Below, piece by piece: positions 26,023 through 34,632 of a stretch of 64,000 nucleotides of DNA. The notes below the pieces were generated by a model. It was not told where the DNA came from, searched no databases, and saw nothing but the letters and a program-made list of their open reading frames with translations. Source of the DNA: Actinomycetales bacterium (lineage in GTDB: Bacteria > Actinomycetota > Actinomycetes > Actinomycetales > Microbacteriaceae); contig JAFKEN010000009.1 in assembly GCA_017308515.1 (NCBI GenBank), forward strand, positions 62,001 to 126,000, written 5' to 3'. The position numbers and the translations under genes are program-made. The stretch's first letter is position 1; each line of letters starts with the position of its first letter.

Positions 26023-26912
26023 GCGACCCCGCGGGACCGATGGCGCTGAGCTTCACGAAGGGGCACGGCACCGGCAACGACTTCGTGCTGTTCGCCGACC
26101 CCGACGGCGAGATCGACCTCGACACCGCGACGCTCGCCGCGATCGCCGACCGGCGCTTCGGCGTCGGGGGCGACGGGGTGATCCGCGCCGTGCGCTCCGC
26201 CGCGCTGCCGGAGGGCGCCGAGGCGCTCGCCGAGGACCCGGCCGCCGAGTGGTACCTGGACTACCACAACGCCGACGGCAGCCCCGCGGAGATGTGCGGC
26301 AACGGCATCCGCGTCTACGGCGCCTACCTCATCGACCAGGGGCTGCTCGAGCTGGCGCCCGGCGAGACCGTCGCGATCGGCACGCGGGGCGGCGTGCGCC
26401 ACCTGACCCGCACGGCCGAGGGCTTCGAGGTCGACCTGGGCCCCTTCGCGATCGCCGAGGGGCAGGCGCTCGTGCACGCCGACGGACTCGAGGTCGCCCG
26501 CCCGGGGCTCGCGCTCGGGGTCGGCAACCCGCACGTCGTCGTCGCGCTCGCCGACGACGAGGAGCTCGACGCCCTGCGACTCGGTGAGAGCCCGCGCATC
26601 GACCCGGCTCCGCCACAGGGCGCGAACGTCGAGTTCGTCGTGCCGGCCGAGCCGCTCGTCGCGGACGGCGTCGGGCGCATCCGCATGCGGGTGCACGAGC
26701 GCGGCAGCGGCGAGACCCTGTCGTGCGGCACCGGCGCCGCGGCGGCGGCCCTCGCGATCCGGCACTGGGCCGGGGAGGGCGCCCCCGACAGCTGGCGGGT
26801 GCGGGTGCCGGGCGGAGAGCTCGGGGTGCGCGTCGCCGCGACCGAGGACGGTCCGCACGTGCTGCTCAGCGGCCCCGCCGAGCTCGTGTTCGATGGCGCG
26901 CTGGAGCTCTAG
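26019..26912 (+). CDS. dapF: Diaminopimelate epimerase
   Basis: 297 residues from GTG 26019 (GTGA overlap with miaA); an in-frame ATG 21 bases later is an alternative. It interconverts LL- and meso-diaminopimelate with two Cys: one in MCGNGIR, the other in SCGTGAAAA. The substrate-binding HGTGNDFV motif is near the N-terminus. Third lysine/DAP gene in the window after dapB and dapA. The association with miaA-miaB is the usual actinobacterial order. Confidence 0.95.
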   Translation: MSDPAGPMALSFTKGHGTGNDFVLFADPDGEIDLDTATLAAIADRRFGVGGDGVIRAVRSAALPEGAEALAEDPAAEWYLDYHNADGSPAEMCGNGIRVYGAYLIDQGLLELAPGETVAIGTRGGVRHLTRTAEGFEVDLGPFAIAEGQALVHADGLEVARPGLALGVGNPHVVVALADDEELDALRLGESPRIDPAPPQGANVEFVVPAEPLVADGVGRIRMRVHERGSGETLSCGTGAAAAALAIRHWAGEGAPDSWRVRVPGGELGVRVAATEDGPHVLLSGPAELVFDGALEL

Positions 26913-26924
26913 GCGACGCCGAGG

Positions 26925-27572
26925 TCACTCCGCGACCACGTCGATCGCGGCCGTCATCCCGGTGCGTCGGCGCGCCCGCAGCACCCGGTAGCCCTTGTGG
27001 GTCGCCGCACGGGTGACCGCGAGGTCCTGCGGGAACTCGCCCTGCAGCCAGCGCTGCAGCGAGTCGCTGCCCAGGTTGCGGGCCACGACGAGCCAGGCGT
27101 CGGATCCCTCCTCGAGCCGCGGCAGCCAGGTGGCGAGCATGTCGTGCAGCTCGCTCTTGCCCACCCGGATCGGCGGGTTCGACCAGATCGTCAGGAACCG
27201 CAGATCTGTGGGAACATGGTCGGGTGTACACGCGGTGATGTTGCTCAGGCCTAGTCGCTCGGCATTCACGCGCACCAGATCGAGGGCGCGCTGATTGACA
27301 TCCACCGCCCACACGGTGGCCCGAGGCGACTCGAGCGCGAGCGTGAGGGCGATCGGGCCCCAGCCGCAGCCGAGGTCGAGCAGGTGCCCTCCCGGGGGAG
27401 GCGCCGGAACGTGCGACAGCAGCACCTGCGTGCCGGTGTCGATCCGTTCGGGCGAGAAGACCCCCGGCGCCGTGGTGAGGCGACGCTCCGCCCCGGCCAG
27501 GCGCACCGAGATCTCCCGCGGAACGAACCCGCTGGCCGGATCGGGCGAGAAGTAGTGATCCGTCCCGGCCAT
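26925..27572 (-). CDS. RsmC-like class I SAM-dependent RNA methyltransferase
   Basis: 215 residues. SAM motif LLDLGCGWGPIALTLA near residues 64-80 and the N6/N2-amine catalytic motif NPPIRVGK, as in 16S rRNA G1207 methyltransferase RsmC. It lacks the N-terminal pseudo-domain of enterobacterial RsmC, which is normal for the short Gram-positive form. Its stop faces the dapF stop 12 bases away. TAGGTT lies six bases before the ATG. Confidence 0.87.
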   Translation of the reverse strand: MAGTDHYFSPDPASGFVPREISVRLAGAERRLTTAPGVFSPERIDTGTQVLLSHVPAPPPGGHLLDLGCGWGPIALTLALESPRATVWAVDVNQRALDLVRVNAERLGLSNITACTPDHVPTDLRFLTIWSNPPIRVGKSELHDMLATWLPRLEEGSDAWLVVARNLGSDSLQRWLQGEFPQDLAVTRAATHKGYRVLRARRRTGMTAAIDVVAE

Positions 27573-27578
27573 GCAGCG

Positions 27579-27584
27579 AACCTA
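27579..27584 (-). promoter_or_regulatory. -10 TAGGTT of the RsmC-like gene
   Basis: TAGGTT on the minus strand, six bases before the ATG at 27572; sits back to back with the hflX promoter. Confidence 0.5.
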
Positions 27585-27599
27585 GCGAATCCTCCGGAA

Positions 27600-27605
27600 T
27601 AGGGT
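27600..27605 (+). promoter_or_regulatory. -10 TAGGGT of hflX
   Basis: TAGGGT ten bases before ATG 27616; a GTG at 27604 lies inside this hexamer and so cannot be the start if the -10 is real. Confidence 0.55.
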
Positions 27606-27615
27606 GAGACCCGAG

Positions 27616-29211
27616 ATGACCCCAACCCCGCAACGGCAGCCGCAGAGCGCCGACGACCCCGCCGCCGACGCCGTCGACGACCTCACCGGCGACCTCGCCG
27701 ACGACGCCGTGCTCGACCGCATCCTGGCGCGCGAGAGCCAGCGCGCGAGCACCGAGATCTTCCGCGACGGCCGCGCCGCCGCGCTTCAGGACGCCCTGAC
27801 CGCCGTCGCGCTCGACGGCGACGACCGCGACGGCGATCAGCTCGACCGCGAGGAGCGCGCCTCGCTGCGGCGCGTCTCCGGCCTGCGCACCGAGCTCGAG
27901 GACGTCACGGAGGTCGAGTACCGCGAGCTGCGCCTCGAGAACGTCGTGCTCGTCGGCGTCTGGGGGTCCGGCGAGGGCCGTTCGAGCCTGCTCGACGCGG
28001 AGAACTCGCTGCGGGAGCTCGCCGCGCTGTGCGAGACCGCCGGGGCCTCGGTGCTCGACGGCGTGCTGCAGCGCCGGCCGCATCCCGACCCCGCGACCTA
28101 CCTCGGCCGCGGCAAGGTCGAGGAGCTCGCCGAGATCGTCCGCGCCGAAGGGGCCGACACCGTCGTCGCCGACGCCGAGCTGGCCCCGAGCCAGCGGCGC
28201 GCGCTCGAGGACCGGGTGAAGGTGAAGGTGATCGATCGCACGGCGGTGATCCTCGACATCTTCAGCCAGCACGCGAAGAGCCGCGAGGGCAAGGCGCAGG
28301 TCGAGCTCGCGCAGCTGCAGTACCTACTGCCGCGCCTGCGCGGCTGGGGCGAGTCGATGTCGCGGCAGGCCGGCGGCCAGGCGGCCGGCGGCCAGGGGAT
28401 GGGCAGCCGCGGCCCCGGCGAGACGAAGATCGAGCTCGACCGCCGCCGCATCCACACCCGGATGGCGAAGCTGCGCCGCCAGATCGCCGGATTCGCGCCG
28501 GCCCGGCAGGCCAAGCGCGCGAACCGCGATCGCTTCGAGGTGCCGAGCGTCGCGATCGCCGGCTACACGAACGCGGGCAAGTCGAGCCTGCTCAACCGCC
28601 TGACGCGCGCGGGGGTGCTGGTCGAGAATGCGCTGTTCGCGACCCTCGACCCGACGGTGCGCCGCACCACGTCCCCCGACGGACGCGAGTACACGCTCGC
28701 CGACACGGTCGGGTTCGTGCGCGACCTGCCGCACCAGCTCGTCGAGGCGTTCCGCTCGACCCTCGAGGAGGTGGGCGACAGCGACGTCATCGTGCACGTC
28801 GTCGACGCCTCCCACCCCGATCCGGCGGCCCAGCTCGCGACGGTGCGCGACGTGATCGGCGAGGTGGGCGCGCGCGAGCTGCCCGAGATCGTCGCCTTCA
28901 ACAAGTCCGACCTCGTCGACGAGGCGCGGCTGCTCGAGCTGCGCGGGCTCGAGCCCGGCGCGGTGTTCGTCTCGGCGCGCACGGGCCTCGGCATCGACGA
29001 GCTGCGCGAGCGGATCGCGGCGGCCCTGCCCCAGCTCGACACCGAGCTCGACCTGCTGGTGCCCTTCGATCGCGGCGAGATCGTGTCGCTCGTGCACGAG
29101 CGCGCGCGGGTGCTCGACACGAGCTACGAGGAGGGCGGAACCCGCCTGCGGGTGCGCGCGACGGCGCGGGTCGCGCGCGAGATCGAGGCGGCCCTGCACG
29201 CGCGGGGCTGA
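27616..29211 (+). CDS. hflX: Ribosome-associated GTPase HflX
   Basis: 531 residues from ATG 27616. It splits stalled ribosomes after stress. The N-terminal nucleotide-binding domain carries RPHPDPATYLGRGKVEEL, a Gln/Gly-rich linker leads to GPGETKIELDRRRI, and the G domain has P-loop GYTNAGKSSL, DTVGFVRDLP and NKSD. The C-terminal domain ends in a beta hairpin. The extra N-terminal 100 residues are acidic. Position between dapF and lexA matches other actinobacteria. Confidence 0.95.
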   Translation: MTPTPQRQPQSADDPAADAVDDLTGDLADDAVLDRILARESQRASTEIFRDGRAAALQDALTAVALDGDDRDGDQLDREERASLRRVSGLRTELEDVTEVEYRELRLENVVLVGVWGSGEGRSSLLDAENSLRELAALCETAGASVLDGVLQRRPHPDPATYLGRGKVEELAEIVRAEGADTVVADAELAPSQRRALEDRVKVKVIDRTAVILDIFSQHAKSREGKAQVELAQLQYLLPRLRGWGESMSRQAGGQAAGGQGMGSRGPGETKIELDRRRIHTRMAKLRRQIAGFAPARQAKRANRDRFEVPSVAIAGYTNAGKSSLLNRLTRAGVLVENALFATLDPTVRRTTSPDGREYTLADTVGFVRDLPHQLVEAFRSTLEEVGDSDVIVHVVDASHPDPAAQLATVRDVIGEVGARELPEIVAFNKSDLVDEARLLELRGLEPGAVFVSARTGLGIDELRERIAAALPQLDTELDLLVPFDRGEIVSLVHERARVLDTSYEEGGTRLRVRATARVAREIEAALHARG

Positions 29212-29281
29212 CGGCGCGGGGTGACGGCCGCGCGGCGGCGGTCTCGAGCGTGCGAGCGCGAGCGGGCGCGCCTGGCCGGCC

Positions 29282-30328
29282 TCAGCGGGCCGCGCCGAGC
29301 TCCCCACGGACGATCTCCGCGCCCGCGGTGAGCGCGGCGAGCTTGCCGCGGGCGACCTCCCGGCGCAGTGGGGCCATGCCGCAGTTCGTGCTCGGGATCA
29401 GGTTCTCGGCGTCGACGTAGTCGAGGACCTTCCTGAGCGTCTCGGCGACCTCCTCCGGGGACTCGATCGCGTCGCTCGCGACGTCGATCGCGCCCACCAT
29501 CACCCCCTTGCCACGGATGAGCTCGATCAGCTCCATCGGGACTCTCGAGTGCAGGCACTCCAGCGAGACCGTGTCGATCGACGAGGCCTGCAGGAGCGGG
29601 AAGGTCTGCTCGTACTGCCGCCACTGGGAGCCCAGGGTGGCCTTCCACTCGGTGTTGGCCGGGATCCCGTAGCCGTAGCAGATGTGCACGACGGTCTCGG
29701 CGCGCAGGCCCTCGGCCGCGCGTTCGAGCGCCGCGACGCCCCAGTCGCGCACCTCGTCGAAGAAGACGTTGAACGCCGGCTCGTCGAACTGGATCACGTC
29801 GACCCCGGCCGCCTCGAGCTCGCGCGCCTCCTGGTTGAGGATCGCCGCGAACTCCCACGCGAGCTTCTCGCGGCTGCCGTAGTGCCGGTCGGCGAGGGTG
29901 TCGACCATCGTCATCGGTCCCGGCAGCGCCCACTTGATCGGCTGCGCGGTCTGCGCGCGCAGGAACCGCGCGTCGTCGACGAAGACCGGCTTCTCGCGCG
30001 CCACCGCCCCGACCACGGTCGGCACGCTCGCGTCGTAGCGGTCGCGGATCCGCACGGTCTCGCGCCGGGCGAAGTCCACGCCGCTGAGATGCTCGAGGAA
30101 GGTGGTCACGAAGTGCTGCCGGGTCTGCTCGCCGTCGCTGACGATGTCGAGCCCGGCGAGCCGCTGCTCGTGCGCCGTGAGCCGCAGCGCGTCGCGACGC
30201 CCCTCGGTGAGGGCGTCGCCCTCGAGCGCCCACGGCGACCAGAGGGTCTCGGGCTGCGCGAGCCAGGAGGGCTTCGGCAGGCTCCCCACGATCGAGGTGG
30301 GGAGCGGGCCCGTGGCGATGCGCGTCAT
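29282..30328 (-). CDS. mesD: Folate-independent (core-MetE) methionine synthase MesD
   Basis: 348 residues, about half of MetE: only the catalytic barrel. The zinc ligands of MetE are conserved as H215 and C217 (VVHICYGYG), E257 (VSLECLH) and C316 (STNCGMAP), and the FDEPAF motif is present. The N-terminal folate-binding half of MetE is missing. The gene is preceded, with a four-base overlap, by a DUF1852 gene; this pairing is the published mark of the MesD-MesX type, which methylates homocysteine without methyl-tetrahydrofolate and needs MesX and oxygen. The natural methyl donor is unknown. Confidence 0.88.
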   Translation of the reverse strand: MTRIATGPLPTSIVGSLPKPSWLAQPETLWSPWALEGDALTEGRRDALRLTAHEQRLAGLDIVSDGEQTRQHFVTTFLEHLSGVDFARRETVRIRDRYDASVPTVVGAVAREKPVFVDDARFLRAQTAQPIKWALPGPMTMVDTLADRHYGSREKLAWEFAAILNQEARELEAAGVDVIQFDEPAFNVFFDEVRDWGVAALERAAEGLRAETVVHICYGYGIPANTEWKATLGSQWRQYEQTFPLLQASSIDTVSLECLHSRVPMELIELIRGKGVMVGAIDVASDAIESPEEVAETLRKVLDYVDAENLIPSTNCGMAPLRREVARGKLAALTAGAEIVRGELGAAR

Positions 30329-31383
30329 ACGACCGCGACCGCCGGCTCGGCGGGGGCGGGAGCGGCGGCGGGGGCGGGGTCGACGGGGGAGACGGCGCTC
30401 GGCGCCGGGTAGTCGGCGGCCCAGCGCTCGAGAACCTCGCGGTGCGGGGTGATGAAGTGCTCGTCGGTGTAGGCGCCCTGCACGCTCGCGAGCCGGCTGC
30501 GCTCCTCGCGGTCGTAGTCGATCTGCGTGCGCGAGAAGTCCTGCTCCTCGAGGCTCGGCCGGTAGATGCCGGCGGCCGCGGAGTTCGCGTTGTAGATCTC
30601 GGGCCGGTAGATCCTCTGGAAGGTCTCCATCGTGGCGATCGTGCCGATAAGCGGCAGGTTCGCGTAATCGGCGAGCAGATCCCCGCGGAAGTAGAACGCC
30701 AGCGGCGCCACGCTGCCGGGCGGCAGGAAGAAGCGCACCTGCAACCCCATTCGCGCGAAGTACTCGTCGGTGAGCGAGACGTCGTCGTTCGCGTACTCAA
30801 CGCCGAGGATCGGGTGGCGGTTGTCGGTGCGGCGGTAGGTCTTGCTCGTCGACACGCTGATGCAGATGACCGGCGGCGCGGCGAAGCGCTCGCGGTACGC
30901 GGCGGAGGCGAGGACCCGGTCGAAGAGCTTGCCGTGGAGCGCGCCGAAGTCGGCCGGCACCGGCCGCTCGGGCGCGGTGCGGCGCAGGGCCGGCAGCAGC
31001 ACGCTGAAGTCGTAGTCGCGCACGTAGGAGGAGAAGTTGTTGCCCACGATCCCCGCGTGCCGCTCCCCGGTGGCCGAGTCGACGATCCGGACGTCGAGCA
31101 TCTCGATCAGCGGGAACTCCCGATCCGCGCCCGCGGCGGCGAAGGTGAGCGCGATGGAGACGATCTCGAGCTCGACGCGGTAGCGGTCGCCCGCCGGGTT
31201 GTCCCAGTGCGCGAGGTCGTTGAACCGGCGATCGATCATCGTCAGCGCGTTGCGGAGGTTCTGCCGGCGGTGCTCGCCGCGCGCGAGGTTCGCGAAGTTG
31301 GTGGTGATGCGGGAGTCCGGCGAGGGCGCGTAGTCCTCGTCGAAGGGGGTGGTGCTGATGCGGAAGGTGAACGGCGTCGTCAT
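30325..31383 (-). CDS. mesX: DUF1852 protein, MesX (partner of MesD)
   Basis: 352 residues, recognised as DUF1852 from TTPFTFRISTTPFDEDYAP at the start, and the GNNFSSYVRDYDF and VEYANDDVSLTDEYFARMG blocks. DUF1852 proteins are putative oxygenases required by MesD-type methionine synthases. The last 25 residues are a Pro/Ala/Val-rich tail. First gene of the mesX-mesD operon; its stop overlaps the mesD ATG. The divergent LysR-type gene 101 bases upstream is the likely regulator. Confidence 0.87.
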   Translation of the reverse strand: MTTPFTFRISTTPFDEDYAPSPDSRITTNFANLARGEHRRQNLRNALTMIDRRFNDLAHWDNPAGDRYRVELEIVSIALTFAAAGADREFPLIEMLDVRIVDSATGERHAGIVGNNFSSYVRDYDFSVLLPALRRTAPERPVPADFGALHGKLFDRVLASAAYRERFAAPPVICISVSTSKTYRRTDNRHPILGVEYANDDVSLTDEYFARMGLQVRFFLPPGSVAPLAFYFRGDLLADYANLPLIGTIATMETFQRIYRPEIYNANSAAAGIYRPSLEEQDFSRTQIDYDREERSRLASVQGAYTDEHFITPHREVLERWAADYPAPSAVSPVDPAPAAAPAPAEPAVAVV

Positions 31384-31484
31384 GGGGGATCCGTCGGTCG
31401 GCGGGAGGCGGTGTCCCCATCGTGCGGCGGAATCGCGGATATCAGGTAACTCGTGGTTCCTATGGAGGGATATAGTCAGCGCCT
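31384..31484. promoter_or_regulatory. Divergent mesX / LysR promoter region
   Basis: TATAGT at 31471-31476 lies eight bases before the LysR ATG. An imperfect dyad AGGTAACTCGTGGTTCCT at 31444-31461, AT-richer than its surroundings, is a candidate LysR-type operator between the two starts. No riboswitch-like structure is evident. Confidence 0.45.
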
Positions 31485-32423
31485 ATGGCACGGGAGCGCG
31501 GCATCGGGGTGCAGGAGCTCCGCTGGTTCATCGAGGTCGCCGCGGAGGGGTCGATGAGCGCCGCCGCGGACCTCGTCTACGTCGCGCAGCCGACGATGTC
31601 GGCCGCGATGAAGGACCTCGAGCAGCGCGTCGGTCAGACCCTGCTCGTGCGTTCGGCGCGCGGGGTGACGCTCACCGCGGACGGGATCGAGTTTCTCGGC
31701 TATGCCCGCCAGGTCGTGGAGCAGATGGCGCTCCTCGAGCAGCGCTACCTCGGGGGGCCGCCGTCCCGGCGGCTGCTCGGCGTCTCGGCGCAGCACTACT
31801 CGTTCGCCGTCGAGGCCTTCGTGCGCATGGTGCGGGCCAGCGACGCGCCCGAGTACGAGTTCTCGCTGCGCGAGACCCGCACCTGGGACATCATCGAGGA
31901 CGTCCGCACCCTGCGCAGCGAGCTCGGGCTGCTGTTCCGCAACGACTTCAACCGCCAGGTGATCGACAAGCTCCTGCGCGACTCCGGGCTGACCTTCCAC
32001 CCGCTCTTCCTCGCCGAGCCGCACATCTTCGTCGCCCGCACGAACCGGCTCGCAGAGCGCCCGCGGGTGACCCTCGCCGACCTCGCCGATCTGCCCCGGC
32101 TCGCGTTCGACCAGGGGGTCAACAACTCGTTCTACTTCGCCGAGGAGATCCTCTCGACGCTCTCGAGCGCGCGGGAGATCCGGGTCTCCGACCGCGCGAC
32201 GATCTTCAACCTCATGGTCGGCCTCGACGGCTACACGATCTCGACCGGCATCATCAGCGACGACCTCGATCCCGACATCGTCGCGGTGCCGCTCGAGGTC
32301 GACGAGCGGATCGAGATCGGGTGGATCGGCCACTCCGCGATCCCGCTCACCGAGCAGGCGCGGCGCTACCTCGACCATGTGCGGGCGGTCGTCGGCGGGT
32401 ACGGCGTCGAACTGCTCGGGTGA
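31485..32423 (+). CDS. LysR-family transcriptional regulator
   Basis: 312 residues. N-terminal winged HTH (LRWFIEVAAEGSMSAAADLVYVAQ, about residues 11-35, then TMSAAMKDLEQRVG), followed by a PBP2-type effector domain. LysR regulators usually control the divergent gene and respond to a small metabolite of that pathway, so control of mesX-mesD by a sulfur or methionine-related metabolite is a reasonable inference. Likely leaderless. Confidence 0.9.
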   Translation: MARERGIGVQELRWFIEVAAEGSMSAAADLVYVAQPTMSAAMKDLEQRVGQTLLVRSARGVTLTADGIEFLGYARQVVEQMALLEQRYLGGPPSRRLLGVSAQHYSFAVEAFVRMVRASDAPEYEFSLRETRTWDIIEDVRTLRSELGLLFRNDFNRQVIDKLLRDSGLTFHPLFLAEPHIFVARTNRLAERPRVTLADLADLPRLAFDQGVNNSFYFAEEILSTLSSAREIRVSDRATIFNLMVGLDGYTISTGIISDDLDPDIVAVPLEVDERIEIGWIGHSAIPLTEQARRYLDHVRAVVGGYGVELLG

Positions 32424-32491
32424 CGAGCGCGGGAAGTGGTGGGCGGCTCCGGGCGGCGAGCGGGGTGGCCGGCGAGGTGGCGAGTCGCCCG

Positions 32492-32497
32492 TAGCCT
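32492..32497 (+). promoter_or_regulatory. -10 TAGCCT of the GNAT gene
   Basis: TAGCCT six bases before GTG 32504; leaderless pattern. Confidence 0.55.
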
Positions 32498-32503
32498 GAG
32501 CGG

Positions 32504-33205
32504 GTGGATCCCCTCGACGACCCGGTCGGCTCGGCGCTCGACGGGGCGCATCGCCGGTTCGCCCAGCGCGCGGGCCGCGTGCGCGCCTACGACCGTGCCC
32601 TGAGCCCGTTCGCCGCGCTGCCCGCGGACGCCGCCGCGGACGATTGGGTCGACCTCGCGCGCCTGCTCGGACCGGGCGGCGTGGGCACCCTCGTCGCGGC
32701 GACCGCGCCGACGCCGGAGGGATGGGTCGAGCTGCGGCGGGTGGACGGCGTGCAGATGGTGGCGCCGGGGGCGGTCGCGCGGCCCGCGCGCGGCGACGCC
32801 GGGTCCGACGCTCTGGAGTTCGTGCCGCTCGGCGGGGACGACGCCGAGGAGATGCTCGAGCTGGTCACGCGCACCGAGCCCGGCCCCTTCGCGCTGCGCA
32901 CGGTCGAGTTCGGCGGCTACCTCGGCGTGCGCGACGGAGGCCGCCTCGTCGCGATGGCGGGGGAGCGCATGAACCCGGAGGGGGCCGTGGAGGTCAGCGC
33001 GGTCTGCACCGATACGGCGTATCGCGGGCGGGGGCTCGCCGGGCGCCTCGTCGTCGCGGTGGCGGCGGGGATCCGCGCGCGCGGGGCGATGCCGTTCCTG
33101 CACGTCTCGGCGGCGAACCTCGGCGCGCGTCGGCTCTACGCCGAACTGGGCTTCCGCGAGCGGCGCGCGATCGATTTCCGCGTGCTGCGCGCACCGCGGG
33201 GCTGA
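32504..33205 (+). CDS. GNAT family N-acetyltransferase
   Basis: 233 residues. The C-terminal half is a GNAT domain of the FR47 type: AVCTDTAYRGRGLAGRLV contains the acetyl-CoA loop R/Q-x-x-G-x-G/A, and NLGARRLYAELGFRERR is the last helix. The N-terminal half is a divergent, partial domain. Substrate unknown. Not part of an operon. Confidence 0.87.
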   Translation: MDPLDDPVGSALDGAHRRFAQRAGRVRAYDRALSPFAALPADAAADDWVDLARLLGPGGVGTLVAATAPTPEGWVELRRVDGVQMVAPGAVARPARGDAGSDALEFVPLGGDDAEEMLELVTRTEPGPFALRTVEFGGYLGVRDGGRLVAMAGERMNPEGAVEVSAVCTDTAYRGRGLAGRLVVAVAAGIRARGAMPFLHVSAANLGARRLYAELGFRERRAIDFRVLRAPRG

Positions 33206-33260
33206 GCGGCGAGGAGCCCGGTCATCCGCCCGCGCGGGACGCGGGGCGGAAATCTGGCGC

Positions 33261-33959
33261 TCAGACCGAGCGCAGCACCGCGACGACCTTGCCGAGCACC
33301 TCGGCCTCGTCGCCGAGGATCGGTTCGAAGGCGGAGTTGCGCGGCAGCAGCCAGGTGTGGCCGTCGCGCTGCCGGAAGACCTTGACCGTCGCCTCGCCGT
33401 CGAGCATCGCGGCGACGATCTCGCCGTTCTCGGCGGTGGCCTGCCGCCGCACGACAACCCAGTCGCCGTCGCAGATGGCCGCGTCGATCATCGACTCGCC
33501 CGAGACCTTGAGCATGAACAGCTCGCCCTGGCCGACGAGCTGGCGGGGGAGGGGGAAGACCTCCTCGACCTGCTGCTCGGCGGTGATCGGGATGCCGGCG
33601 GCGATGCGCCCGACGAGCGGCACCATCGCGGCGTCGCCCACCGGGGGCGCCGCATCCGCCGGGCTCTCGCCCGAGGCGGCGGGCAGGTCGATGAGCACCT
33701 CGAGGGCGCGCGGCCGGTTCGGATCGCGCCGCAGGTAGCCCGCGAGCTCGAGCTGGCCGAGCTGGTGGGTCACGCTCGAGAGCGAGGCGAGCCCGACGGC
33801 GTCGCCGATCTCGCGCATGCTCGGCGGATAGCCGCGCGTCGCCACCTGGCGCTGGATGAACTCGAGGATCGCGACCTGCTTCTCGCTCAGCGAGCGGCGC
33901 CGGCGGGTGCGGGCGACCTCGAGGTCGGGGACGTCGGGATCGATCGACGTGTCGCTCAT
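33261..33959 (-). CDS. lexA: SOS repressor LexA
   Basis: 232 residues. Winged HTH at about 40-75 ([20 protein letters not shown]). The self-cleavage site A121-G122 lies in GRIAAGIPI; the catalytic pair is S156 (GESMID) and K193 (ATVKVF). It represses genes with TCGAAC-N4-GTTCGA boxes, here at recA and in its own upstream region. TACAGT at 34021-34016 on the minus strand is a likely -10, with a box at 34041-34056 over the -35. Confidence 0.96.
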   Translation of the reverse strand: MSDTSIDPDVPDLEVARTRRRRSLSEKQVAILEFIQRQVATRGYPPSMREIGDAVGLASLSSVTHQLGQLELAGYLRRDPNRPRALEVLIDLPAASGESPADAAPPVGDAAMVPLVGRIAAGIPITAEQQVEEVFPLPRQLVGQGELFMLKVSGESMIDAAICDGDWVVVRRQATAENGEIVAAMLDGEATVKVFRQRDGHTWLLPRNSAFEPILGDEAEVLGKVVAVLRSV

Positions 33960-34040
33960 GCGCTCGCGCTCCTCGAGTGTCGGTGGTGGCTGGTGTCATC
34001 GAGCCATCGATCGAAACTGTATCCGCCTCGGCGGCCGCAG

Positions 34041-34056
34041 GCAAACATCCGTTCGA
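34041..34056. promoter_or_regulatory. LexA box near the lexA promoter
   Basis: GCAAACATCCGTTCGA: one perfect half-site and one 4/6 half-site. On the minus strand it overlaps the -35 region of lexA, fitting autoregulation. Confidence 0.6.
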
Positions 34057-34094
34057 GTGTGTCGGAGATCCTCCCCCGGATTCTCCGACAGGAC

Positions 34095-34126
34095 TTGAAC
34101 AGATGTTCGATCGAAGGTATGTTCGG
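34095..34126 (+). promoter_or_regulatory. SOS promoter of the LysM gene: two adjacent LexA boxes
   Basis: -35 TTGAAC (34095-34100) and -10 TATGTT (34118-34123) are separated by exactly 17 bases. Box one, TTGAACAGATGTTCGA (34095-34110), covers the -35; box two, TCGAAGGTATGTTCGG (34111-34126), covers the -10. Tight SOS control is expected. Confidence 0.8.
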
Positions 34127-34216
34127 AAGAGAGCTTCGCCCCCGGCCTCCCGGCCGAGGCCGGGGAGCGGGCTCGCCATCCGAGCCGATCGCGAGTCGCG
34201 CCGACAGGAGGAACCC

Positions 34217-34576
34217 ATGAGCGTCTACAGCCCGAGCACCCCCGGATTCGTGCTGACCGCGCCCCGTCCGCGCCTGCGTCTGACCCCCCGAGGTCGCGCG
34301 GTGCTCGGCGCGCTCGCGATCGTCCCCCTCGTGCTCGCCGCCCTGGTGTTCGGTTGGGGCGCGTCGGGGGCGGAGGCGGGCTCGACGCCCTCCGACGTGA
34401 TCTTCGCGACCGTGACGGTGCACCCGGGCGACTCGCTCTGGAGCATCGCTGAGCGCGTCGCGCCCGACGCCGACCCGGCCGAGGTCGTGGCCGACCTCAC
34501 CCGGCTCAACAACCTCTCCGGCGCGGCCCTCCAGCCGGGCGAGGAGCTCGCCGTCCCCGCCGTCTACGCGGGCTGA
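34217..34576 (+). CDS. LysM-domain membrane protein, probable SOS cell-division inhibitor (YneA/DivS/ChiZ type)
   Basis: 119 residues. Short basic N-terminus, one membrane helix (about 28-48), then one LysM domain (about 65-114: TVHPGDSLWSIAERV, LNNLSG, LQPGEEL) facing the cell wall. The layout, size and divergent position next to lexA match the SOS-induced division suppressors YneA (Bacillus), DivS (Corynebacterium) and ChiZ (Rv2719c). Strong AGGAGG binding site. The SOS promoter just upstream supports damage-induced expression. Function is inferred from context. Confidence 0.82.
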   Translation: MSVYSPSTPGFVLTAPRPRLRLTPRGRAVLGALAIVPLVLAALVFGWGASGAEAGSTPSDVIFATVTVHPGDSLWSIAERVAPDADPAEVVADLTRLNNLSGAALQPGEELAVPAVYAG

Positions 34577-34620
34577 GCCAGCGCCGGTCCCACCGGCTCG
34601 GGAGCCCGGCGCCGGGAGCC

Positions 34621-34626
34621 TAGACT
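34621..34626 (+). promoter_or_regulatory. -10 TAGACT of hisC
   Basis: TAGACT six bases before GTG 34633; a weak hairpin at 34593-34609 just upstream may end the LysM transcript. Confidence 0.55.
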
Positions 34627-34632
34627 CGCGCG

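Noticed and set aside
27604-27615. GTG start of hflX
   Set aside because: Lies inside the likely -10 hexamer; ATG 27616 fits better.
29282-30328. Full cobalamin-independent methionine synthase MetE
   Set aside because: Length is half of MetE and the N-terminal domain is absent; the DUF1852 partner fits MesD.
31384-31484. SAM or cobalamin riboswitch before mesX
   Set aside because: Region is too short and shows no conserved riboswitch core such as a B12 box.
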